Shown here in pieces: positions 60,901 through 64,000 of a stretch of 64,000 bases of DNA. The position numbers and the translations under genes are program-made. How positions within the stretch are numbered: the first letter of the stretch is position 1; each line of letters opens with the position of its first letter. Source of the DNA: Nymphaea colorata (lineage: Eukaryota > Streptophyta > Magnoliopsida > Nymphaeales > Nymphaeaceae); the NCBI RefSeq assembly GCF_008831285.2, contig NC_045148.1:11452183-11516182 (forward strand). The letters run 5' to 3'. Below the pieces are notes generated by a model, which ran no database searches, had not been told where the DNA came from, and saw only the letters and a program-made list of their open reading frames with translations.

Positions 60901-63393
60901 GACTGTACACTGTAGAATAGTGTATATATGTATGACCATGTGCATGCATGCACCAAATGCATCTGTTGCTGAAATTTAAGTGTATGCACAGAAAAGAGCC
61001 GCTCACATTGAGTTCCATTTACACCTCTCTTTACACTGTAAATCAACATTCAATCTGATCTTGTTTCTTAACTGAGCCAAAGGGTCAACCAATCAAAGTG
61101 GAATGTAGTCTAACTTGATTATTGTGGTACTCGTGTTCCTTTTATGGAATCGAGTTAATTTTGTCCATGTGTTAGATATTCAACACAAACATAACTCATT
61201 GAAGCTATAGGGGTTGGCTGGTGGTTTCACTTGGTCTTGAAAATTTTGCAAATGCATTTGCTATTCAGCTGCAATTTTCAAGAGGGACCTGTTATTTTGA
61301 TATTTCAAAAGTTTAAGATCATAAACTGTCATTAGTCCATGGGTTGCAGAAACTCCATTTTATTATACTTCACACAAAGTTAAGTGTATATTTTCTTTTT
61401 AGAACATGTTGGAATGGGATTTCACTGTCACAGGTTTGATGGTATAGCTCCTGAGCCCCGAAAAGGTGTACGAGGTGGTCATGTGCCAGGCAGTAAATGC
61501 ATTCCTTTCCCAAAGGTGTGCTCAATAATCACCTTCAGTCATATTGCGTCCTCTTTGTTAAACACCAATGCTCTAATTCTTCTTTTGACACATTGAGCAT
61601 GCCATGTGATAACTGCTAATAATCTTTATATGTATAAGTTTATTAAATTGAATTTGAACTTTTTTTTTTCTTTTCTTTTTTGCTTTGGTCTCCTGATGAG
61701 TATGTTGTAAGTTTAAAATCATTTCTTGATGTACACAGATGATAGATGACAATCAGTGCCTACTACCCACAAGTGAGCTTACACAAGTATTTGAGGGAGA
61801 AGGTGAGGTTTCTTTTAGTTTACACCCTATACTTTGTAACCTTGGATCCACTTATTTTTATTTAGCAGGTGACTTGCTTTAATGTGGTTCAAGATGCATC
61901 CTTGGAAACCGATTTGACTATTAAAATTTAAGATTAAATAGTTCTCACCCTGAAACTGAAACTGCAGTTTTCCAGATTTGAGGTTTAATTTTTTATACAT
62001 GTCAAACCCTAGCACATGATAATCATAAAATATCAGAATATTGTATCATGAGCGTTCATGGCTGTCAAAAGGTCATGGCCTCATTAGTAATTCTGTATAG
62101 TACTTTTGATGTGAAAAGTTGTTTTGTCGAGCAACAGATCCTCCTCTCTCCTTTACATTGATCCCTAGTTTCTGGCTCACAGGTGTTTGCGCATCATGTA
62201 TGAATCGTTATCATTTCTTCAATGTTTATGACTTCTGCTTTGGTTGATTACCTTGCCATAGTTTTGTGTTACCAATCCTTATATAGACTCTATCATGTCC
62301 TTCATGTCACAGGTTTGTTCCTTGATCGTCCTGTTGTGGCTTCTTGTGGAACTGGTGTTACTGCTTGCATACTTGCATTGGTAAGTTGATGGATGCTTAT
62401 ACCATGGGTAACATATTACTCTTATTATGTATCAAGATTTACAATTAAGATTTTCAAGTGCATATGCTAGAACAAGGGGATTTTATCTTTGTGGATGTAA
62501 ACTATATTCAAGGGAGTTTATCTTTATAACTGAATTAAAGCAACACGTCAATGTAAAATTTTCTTGTTATGGCTAGTCAGTACCCTGAAGTTCCAAACCC
62601 ACAGCTTGTCCTGCTCACCAATCTTTCTGCCAACCACTTCTATTTTTCACTAGTCGAAAAGTTCTAAAGTCATGAAATGGTTATTTTTATCTGCTTCTGA
62701 GCAGTTCTGGTTGATTTATATTCCATATAGTTCCATAGCAAGCTATTTCTTTCTGAAAAATGAATTTTTAGGTTGGTAATTATAAAATTGCATGAAGATG
62801 ATTTTTGTTTCACATGCTTTTAACAACTTTTAATTCCTGGATGATAGTCATCATGGTTTTGAAACTGAGATAGTGTGTTTTGGGAATACACAATTTTAAC
62901 ATGTTTTCAGATGCATTTTCAACATTATTCTATGAATGAAATCTTATAATCGGATACTAATTAAGAAGTTAGAAAAGTTGATAAGAAATCTCTGTGGCTT
63001 TTTGGCTAGTCCTTGTGCAATTATGTTTACAGCTTCGAAAAAATTAAACTGGAAACTACTTTCACATTTGTATATATTTTTCAATTCTTTTTTTTACTTC
63101 TGGATTCATATGTTTCTTGCTTCACTAGATCTTAGAAGAGCTTCACTCCATGATTCTGCTTTCCATAATGTTTTCTAGTCAATTAGTCATATTTTGTTCA
63201 ACTGAAAGTGGTTGATTTATGTTCATTGTATCTCTTTATCTTGGTGGCTCTTAAGCCTTGGCTTCTAGTTGATTGATGTTCATTATTTTCTCTTCAGGGG
63301 CTCCATCGCCTTGGCAAAACCGATGTTCCAGTGTATGATGGCTCTTGGACTGAATGGGGAGGACATCCCGACACACCAGTTTCCACTGCTTAA
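18974..63393 (+). CDS. STR1: 3-Mercaptopyruvate sulfurtransferase (tandem rhodanese), 12 exons, 375 aa predicted
   Basis: Exons: 18974-19075, 19995-20180, 44139-44198, 58941-59003, 59124-59248, 59361-59523, 59886-59945, 60250-60308, 61434-61515, 61739-61802, 62313-62380 and 63298-63393. They total 1,128 nt with every phase consistent and GT-AG borders. Residues 1-34 are basic and Ser-rich ([20 protein letters not shown]), consistent with a mitochondrial transit peptide. The first rhodanese domain (about 83-235) holds [34 protein letters not shown] and [15 protein letters not shown]. The second (about 254-365) holds [21 protein letters not shown] and the active loop CGTGVT, with the catalytic Cys at about 333. 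The C-terminus is [20 protein letters not shown]. This loop fits mercaptopyruvate sulfurtransferase rather than thiosulfate rhodanese. The enzyme moves sulfur from 3-mercaptopyruvate to a thiol acceptor. I see no stop or shift. The gene is 44.4 kb because of introns 2 and 3. Confidence 0.95.
19076..19994 (+). other. Intron 1 of STR1-like gene
   Basis: The donor is GTGAGT after codon 34. The acceptor region reads TTTGTAGAAG, a tandem NAGNAG, so exon 2 may start at 19995 or 19998; use of the second site would drop one Lys within the presequence. Nothing else is recognised inside. Confidence 0.8.
21069..21799. mobile_element. Possible DNA transposon remnant with ACATGGGTATG inverted ends (H')
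   Basis: The left end ACATGGGTATGAG (21069) is matched by the inverted right end ...CCCATACCCATGT (to 21799). The inside right end is rich in GCACCC (GCACCCAACCC, CCGCACCCAAG, GCACCCACACCC), like element H at 41,786. No coding content and no clean target duplication are seen. Confidence 0.4.
21846..22080 (+). repeat. 5' LTR of element A
   Basis: It begins TGTTCAGATAGGG and ends at CCCACTATGA. It matches the split 3' LTR (TGTTAGCATAGGG... and ...GCCCATTATCA), including TAAAGGGG, TTTTTATAAATA, GACCCATCT, AGTTAATGATACTTACCTC and GACCTCGTGTTGGGA. Confidence 0.88.
22082..22094 (+). other. Primer binding site of element A
   Basis: TGGTATCAGAGCC lies one base after the LTR and is complementary to the 3' end of plant initiator tRNA-Met. 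Confidence 0.9.
22210..22903 (+). pseudogene. Gag of element A
   Basis: The frame at 22490-22903 contains the retrotransposon Gag pattern ([16 protein letters not shown], the 'A..W' core, then [18 protein letters not shown]). The N-terminal part is in another frame (22218-22460, ending with [11 protein letters not shown]). So at least one shift separates the halves. Confidence 0.75.
23214..23585 (+). pseudogene. Aspartic protease region of element A
   Basis: [12 protein letters not shown] (near 23,266-23,301) carries the DTGS active site. [11 protein letters not shown] (near 23,470-23,502) is the conserved Gypsy protease C-terminal motif. It opens in a different frame from Gag. Confidence 0.8.
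23882..24145 (+). pseudogene. RT N-terminal part of element A, cut by element D
   Basis: [20 protein letters not shown] and [12 protein letters not shown] are RT blocks. They occur twice because of a 120-bp tandem duplication. After LNA the frame runs into the truncated LTR of element D. Confidence 0.88.
23917..24156. repeat. 120-bp tandem duplication spanning the A/D junction
   Basis: Two adjacent 120-bp units, apparently identical. Each ends in GATTGGGGTG, which belongs to the LTR of element D, so the duplication happened after D had been inserted and truncated. Confidence 0.95.
24146..24235 (-). repeat. Truncated 3' LTR of element D
   Basis: It matches the last 90 bp of 29489-29713 (GATTGGGGTG..., TATCACCTAATATC, CCCTGACCCACAG, CCTTAACA). 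Confidence 0.88.
24240..25516 (-). pseudogene. Integrase region of element D
   Basis: The minus frame at 25,313-25,512 has [11 protein letters not shown]...FYWPGM...CQVCQ, the HHCC zinc-binding domain. Further left the minus strand encodes [19 protein letters not shown] and ILVVVDRL (near 25,170-25,270), the integrase core, with stops. The first part of the domain lies on the far side of element F. Confidence 0.75.
25525..26290. mobile_element. hAT-type non-autonomous element F with GTATCGTA arrays
   Basis: It is flanked by a perfect 8-bp duplication CATGTATG (25517-25524 and 26291-26298). Ends are inverted: CAGTGTTGTA...GTATCATACG on the left, and on the right the complement reads CAATGTTGTAAAAAGCGTAT. 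Both sub-terminal regions are arrays of the self-complementary word CGTATCGTACGATACG and variants (25,541-25,715 and 26,198-26,277). The middle is AT-rich and non-coding. An 8-bp TSD and CA(G/A)TG ends fit the hAT superfamily. It sits in the integrase region of D. Confidence 0.85.
26280..27325 (-). pseudogene. RT C-terminal and RNase H region of element D
   Basis: [19 protein letters not shown] and [10 protein letters not shown] (VFFND for the usual FFDD/YLDD active site) are followed by [11 protein letters not shown]. The RNase H part has [18 protein letters not shown] and DHHSLK. A second frame continues with [13 protein letters not shown] shift separates the two near 26,570. Confidence 0.85.
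27326..27818 (-). pseudogene. RT N-terminal part of element D
   Basis: The minus frame has [39 protein letters not shown] and [16 protein letters not shown]. It then continues in a second frame with [20 protein letters not shown] and [17 protein letters not shown], so one shift is present. Confidence 0.85.
27993..28637 (-). pseudogene. Protease and Gag C-terminal region of element D
   Basis: [18 protein letters not shown] carries the DTGA active site. FNVVVGDES and [10 protein letters not shown] complete the protease; the usual LG before IQWL is LR. Upstream is a basic, Arg/Thr-rich Gag tail. Confidence 0.8.
28638..29460 (-). pseudogene. Gag of element D
   Basis: [20 protein letters not shown] matches the same block in element A's Gag, so A and D belong to related lineages. 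Several frames are needed, and stops are present. Confidence 0.65.
29471..29713 (-). repeat. 5' LTR and primer site of element D
   Basis: The LTR is 29489-29713 (TGTTAGCCTGCG...CCTTAACA on the plus strand). On the minus strand, TGGTATCAGAGCTAT (29485-29471) follows three bases inside, matching initiator tRNA-Met. Confidence 0.88.
29714..30057 (+). pseudogene. RT middle part of element A
   Basis: FSKLDL... resumes at about 29,730, then [10 protein letters not shown] (near 29,918-29,947) with the FFDD active site, then [20 protein letters not shown]. Stops are present (for example in the GYHQI region). Confidence 0.78.
30066..30382. mobile_element. hAT-type MITE, copy I (317 bp)
   Basis: Ends are CATTGTTAG... 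and ...GTGACAATG. The flanking 8-bp duplication is CTTAGGCT (30058-30065) and CTTAGGCC (30383-30390), one mismatch. The interior has GGTATTATATGGC and GTATAATACGGC near the left, a long A/T-rich centre and TATTATACACGC near the right. It interrupts the RT/RNase H junction ([12 protein letters not shown]) of element A. A second copy lies at 60,360-60,644. Confidence 0.83.
30391..30990 (+). pseudogene. RNase H region of element A
   Basis: [40 protein letters not shown] and [14 protein letters not shown]-type text are followed by [12 protein letters not shown]. There are single stops near 30,807 and 30,906. Confidence 0.85.
31080..32130 (+). pseudogene. Integrase of element A
   Basis: The zinc domain is HDV...[13 protein letters not shown]...[10 protein letters not shown]...C..C. 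The core is [35 protein letters not shown] and [13 protein letters not shown], then DGQTEVT. The tail is [14 protein letters not shown]. Several stops interrupt it. The usual Asp in DFIEGLP is Glu, and D in VVVDRL is N. Confidence 0.83.
32278..32435 (+). pseudogene. Chromodomain-like C-terminal tail of element A
   Basis: [20 protein letters not shown] resembles the end of a chromodomain and suggests a chromovirus-type Gypsy. Only this part is recognisable. Confidence 0.55.
32465..32570 (+). repeat. 3' LTR of element A, left half
   Basis: It starts TGTTAGCATAGGG after a polypurine tract and stops at CCTAGTATA, where element B has inserted. The right half resumes at 43,113. Confidence 0.9.
32571..32767 (+). 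repeat. 5' LTR of element B
   Basis: 197 bp, TG...CA. It matches 42907-43107 with scattered changes, for example TATTTATGAT versus TATTTACGTT. Confidence 0.93.
32768..33284 (+). other. Leader of element B
   Basis: It begins with the primer site (TCGTATCAGAGCTTC). It is non-coding and contains a GTTGGGCAGACT-like repeated word (TGAAGTTGGGCA three times between about 33,170 and 33,250). Confidence 0.7.
33646..33932 (+). repeat. 5' LTR of element C
   Basis: 287 bp, TGTTAGAATATC...GTGTTTCTACA, with a TATAATC box-like word near 33,758. Confidence 0.95.
34483..35364 (+). pseudogene. Gag of element C
   Basis: I take the ATG at 34483 ([13 protein letters not shown]) as the start. [14 protein letters not shown] is the Gag N-terminal block. 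The UBN2-type core runs to about residue 230. The zinc knuckle [14 protein letters not shown] (CX2CX4HX4C) lies near 35,239-35,280. An in-frame TAG ends it at 35362-35364, and the same frame then continues into protease. Either readthrough or a mutated CAG could explain it. Confidence 0.88.
35365..36342 (+). pseudogene. Protease and integrase N-terminal part of element C
   Basis: [15 protein letters not shown] (near 35,548-35,592) carries the DSGA active site. HERLGHLP...C..C (36,050-36,075 region) is the integrase zinc domain, and [14 protein letters not shown] is the core. The frame ends at a TGA (36340-36342) in TDNA-EYVS, probably CGA to TGA. Confidence 0.88.
36343..37897 (+). pseudogene. 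Integrase C-terminal part and RT of element C
   Basis: After the stop the frame shifts by one base within an A-rich run near 36,445-36,458. It then reads [82 protein letters not shown] and YVDDMIVTG. It ends in a second shift in the A run near 37,858-37,870. Confidence 0.88.
37848..38798 (+). pseudogene. RT C-terminal part and RNase H of element C
   Basis: [31 protein letters not shown] and [20 protein letters not shown] are followed by RNase H blocks [56 protein letters not shown] and HIEV-like HVEIDRHFI. It ends at a TAA just before the right LTR. No internal stop is seen. Confidence 0.9.
38793..39078 (+). repeat. 3' LTR of element C
   Basis: 286 bp, TGTTAAAATATC...GTGTTTCTACA. It matches 33646-33932 apart from about a dozen substitutions and one single-base gap. 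Confidence 0.95.
39121..39429 (-). other. Acid-rich open frame in element G
   Basis: A 102-codon minus-strand frame with blocks [20 protein letters not shown] and [16 protein letters not shown] and a tail [14 protein letters not shown]. Its position, a few hundred bases inside the G end once C is removed, and its acidic tail would suit the C-terminus of a hAT transposase. I do not see the hAT dimerisation motif, so this is inference only. Confidence 0.25.
39679..40860 (+). pseudogene. Gag and protease remnants of element B
   Basis: The ATG at 39679 opens [20 protein letters not shown]. Shifts follow. A zinc-knuckle region ([11 protein letters not shown] near 40,417) and [19 protein letters not shown] (near 40,757-40,813, DSGA active site) are recognisable. 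Confidence 0.75.
40900..41788 (+). pseudogene. RT end and RNase H of element B
   Basis: [11 protein letters not shown] (near 40,940-40,972) is the RT active site, with HVDD for [77 protein letters not shown] and [11 protein letters not shown] follow. Integrase and the first part of RT are missing between 40,860 and 40,930. Confidence 0.85.
41786..42807. mobile_element. Insertion H with CGGGTGC-rich ends
   Basis: It is flanked by ACATG at 41781-41785 and 42808-42812. It separates ...[14 protein letters not shown] from [15 protein letters not shown] of element B's RNase H. The left end has GTGCGGGTGCCGGAGTGGC and the right end the inverse GCACCCGTGCCCGCACCCGC. The interior is AT-rich with a CA repeat near 41,887 and no recognisable protein. 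The superfamily is unknown. Confidence 0.6.
42813..42906 (+). pseudogene. RNase H C-terminal end of element B
   Basis: [20 protein letters not shown] matches the Copia ending 'EQ-AD-FTKAL---F'. It is followed by the purine tract and the right LTR. Confidence 0.75.
42907..43265 (+). repeat. 3' LTR of B followed by the right half of A's 3' LTR
   Basis: B's LTR is 42907-43107, then the GTATA duplication. A's LTR resumes at 43,113 and ends at 43,265 (...CCCATTATCA). About 25 bp near 43,115-43,140 (TTATCCTAAAGGCATAGGG) has no counterpart in A's 5' LTR. Confidence 0.88.
45226..45510 (-). repeat. 3' LTR of element J
   Basis: On the plus strand it runs TGTAAGATTTTG...CTTAACA. It matches 57277-57561 with about 20 differences by eye. 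Confidence 0.92.
45505..46154 (-). pseudogene. RNase H region of element J
   Basis: [79 protein letters not shown] and HIEIDRHFI appear in two minus frames, so one shift is present near 45,840-45,870. Confidence 0.87.
46118..46900 (-). pseudogene. RT region of element J
   Basis: [32 protein letters not shown] (YVDD active site) and [20 protein letters not shown] are readable at 46,118-46,603. Upstream the [17 protein letters not shown]-like block is broken by stops. Confidence 0.85.
46932..47189 (-). pseudogene. Linker region between integrase and RT of element J
   Basis: [20 protein letters not shown] and [15 protein letters not shown] are the usual Copia text before the RT domain. Confidence 0.7.
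47439..48411 (-). pseudogene. Integrase of element J
   Basis: [20 protein letters not shown] and [14 protein letters not shown] form the zinc domain. [20 protein letters not shown] and [20 protein letters not shown] are the core. [13 protein letters not shown] and [12 protein letters not shown]-like text follow. Two or more frames are used. Confidence 0.85.
48400..51426 (+). pseudogene. K plus arm: Gag, protease, RT, partial RNase H
   Basis: It begins at GGGTAAG, one or two bases into the start codon of the Gag frame seen in the other arm ([13 protein letters not shown]). It contains the Gag core (49,090-49,690), [20 protein letters not shown] (protease with DSE for DSG), DGGIIRPS-type [22 protein letters not shown] and [16 protein letters not shown]. 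It ends abruptly at [10 protein letters not shown]. About 60 bp are lost between DLN and the FEFLVMP region, and stops are present. Confidence 0.88.
51427..51579. other. Unassigned segment at the inner junction of K
   Basis: This 153-bp piece follows the break of the plus arm. On the minus strand it can be read as [20 protein letters not shown] in part. It matches neither arm nor the K leader. Its origin is unknown. Confidence 0.4.
51580..53364 (-). pseudogene. K unique part: RNase H end, integrase, chromodomain
   Basis: The minus strand has [96 protein letters not shown] (DE for DG) and [20 protein letters not shown]. At 51,580-51,840 the chromodomain-like end is [19 protein letters not shown]. 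This marks K as a chromovirus-type Gypsy. Confidence 0.85.
53365..55402 (-). pseudogene. K minus arm: Gag start, protease, RT, RNase H start
   Basis: The ATG at 55402 opens [21 protein letters not shown] deletion of about 1 kb then joins [10 protein letters not shown] to KNHQCKEFT, removing the Gag core. [20 protein letters not shown] keeps the DSG active site. RT blocks and [20 protein letters not shown] follow. The frame continues into the unique part without a break at 53,365. Confidence 0.88.
55403..55738 (-). other. Leader/LTR-like part of K
   Basis: On the minus strand TGCCTATAAACACACGGC (near 55,600) looks like a TATA box. There is no second copy, so the LTR boundary cannot be fixed. 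No tRNA-Met primer site is seen. Confidence 0.45.
55737..56030 (-). pseudogene. Protease region of element J
   Basis: [17 protein letters not shown] carries the active site as [25 protein letters not shown] is the standard following block. It is cut at about 55,740 by K. Confidence 0.83.
56139..56935 (-). pseudogene. Gag of element J
   Basis: [20 protein letters not shown] and [20 protein letters not shown] are UBN2-type Gag blocks. The zinc knuckle starts [11 protein letters not shown] and then meets a stop. The N-terminus is in a broken frame near 56,750-56,935. Confidence 0.83.
57261..57561 (-). repeat. 5' LTR and primer site of element J
   Basis: The LTR is 57277-57561. TGGTATCAGAGTGGAG (minus, 57276-57261) follows directly. 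Confidence 0.92.
60309..61433 (+). other. Intron 8 of STR1-like gene
   Basis: The donor is AG|GTATTG and the acceptor is GTCACAG|GTTTGATGG. It contains MITE copy I2 at 60,360-60,644, only 51 bp after the donor. Confidence 0.9.
60360..60644. mobile_element. hAT-type MITE, copy I2 (285 bp)
   Basis: Ends are CATTGCCACATATATC and ...ATGTGACAATG, as in copy I. TTGTACGGGTATTATACGGC, TTTCTCCGGTATAATATGG, TTTAAAACATTTAAT and TTTTATACGGCTGGCT are shared in order. The flanking 8-mers (ATTTGATC, AATTTTGA) do not form a clean duplication. Confidence 0.78.
61803..62312 (+). other. Intron 10 of STR1-like gene
   Basis: The donor GTGAGG follows a split Gly codon and the acceptor is GTCACAG. Nothing recognised inside. 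Confidence 0.85.
62381..63297 (+). other. Intron 11 of STR1-like gene
   Basis: The donor is GTAAGT and the acceptor is CTCTTCAG before GGGCTCCATCGC. Nothing recognised inside. Confidence 0.88.
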
Positions 63394-64000
63394 CTGCTTT
63401 CACCTTGGTTATGGCTTCTCCCAGAATGTTGTGGGGATGTATGGCTGAATCTACCAAGGCCAAGATAAACATCTTTTCTAGTCACTGTTTCAAATGGGAA
63501 GACAATTCTTCTATTTCTGTATGAGTTGAACAAATCAGAAGACAGGAAGTGTCCATCTTGCTGATCAGCTGAAGCTTGATAAGCATCCCCAAGTCGTTAG
63601 AACTGCGCCTTTCCCTGGCTTGGATGCATGCAAATTCTTGGATTACGCCAATTTGTTTGTCACCAACTAAAGATTAATGTATCTCTAAGGTTGTATAATA
63701 ATTCACTGCTTCATTCTACAAATTGCTGGGTCTATGTTTTTCAAAACACCTATAATTGTGAAGTATGCCCTATGGAAGGAATGTTTCATATCGAGTTTCC
63801 TAACCTCAACGGTATAGATGGATAAATGGTTCTTGTGGTGACAAACCCATGCTTATCAAACTCCATTTATCATTTTGTTTGATGGATTATTTTCATAATT
63901 TGGTTTTCGAATCTCAATAGTATAGGAAGATAAATGCTGTTCTTCTTTTTGCGGGAAAAACGATATTAACCAACTCCGTTGTCAATTGCCTTGCTGTGAG
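63394..64000 (+). other. 3' UTR and downstream flank of STR1-like gene
   Basis: It follows the TAA at 63391-63393. It is AT-rich, with several AATAAT/TAATAATT-like words (near 63,695) that could serve in polyadenylation. No further gene is seen to the window end. Confidence 0.5.

Overview
This window is plant nuclear DNA from a flowering plant. It is AT-rich, has GT-AG introns and long dinucleotide microsatellites, and carries LTR retrotransposons primed by initiator tRNA-Met. I cannot name the species. The very large, transposon-filled introns suggest a medium or large genome. There are two intact host genes, transcribed away from each other, plus a dense set of nested mobile elements. I see no CRISPR array, operon, rRNA or tRNA gene.

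Layout. (1) Positions 1-7,000, minus strand: a SHOU4/SHOU4L-like membrane protein gene with four coding exons (489 aa predicted) and a probable 5'-UTR intron. A 136-bp tandem repeat sits in its first coding intron. (2) Positions 7,000-18,800: intergenic DNA with microsatellites, a promoter-like island without a gene, two copies of a short dispersed repeat, a decayed Copia reverse transcriptase and one doubtful small ORF. (3) Positions 18,974-63,393, plus strand: a mercaptopyruvate sulfurtransferase gene (STR1/MST1-like) with 12 coding exons and 375 aa predicted. All exons can be placed with GT-AG borders. The gene spans 44.4 kb because intron 2 (23,958 bp) and intron 3 (14,742 bp) are packed with transposons.

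Intron 2 holds a Gypsy element (A, 21,846-43,265). A minus-strand Gypsy (D) lies inside A, and a hAT-type non-autonomous element (F) lies inside D. A second hAT-type element (I) also lies inside A. The 3' LTR of A is split by a Copia element (B). B contains a hAT-like element (G), which in turn contains a young Copia element (C). B also contains a CGGGTGC-ended insertion (H). The target-site duplications are visible and fix the order: A, then B, then G, then C; and A, then D, then F. Intron 3 holds a minus-strand Copia element (J, TSD TATTT). J is split by a Gypsy-derived structure (K) that contains two inverted arms of 3.0 and 2.0 kb.

Function. The SHOU4-like protein is expected to act in the secretory pathway controlling cellulose synthase delivery. 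The sulfurtransferase is expected to act in mitochondria (or cytosol) on 3-mercaptopyruvate. The two are not functionally linked as far as I know, but the corresponding Arabidopsis genes lie near each other on chromosome 1 in both duplicated copies. The most notable observations are the giant transposon-loaded introns of an apparently intact gene, the inverted Gypsy structure that would form a long hairpin in its pre-mRNA, and the hAT-type element families with palindromic GTATCGTA arrays. I did not find a clearly new biological system.
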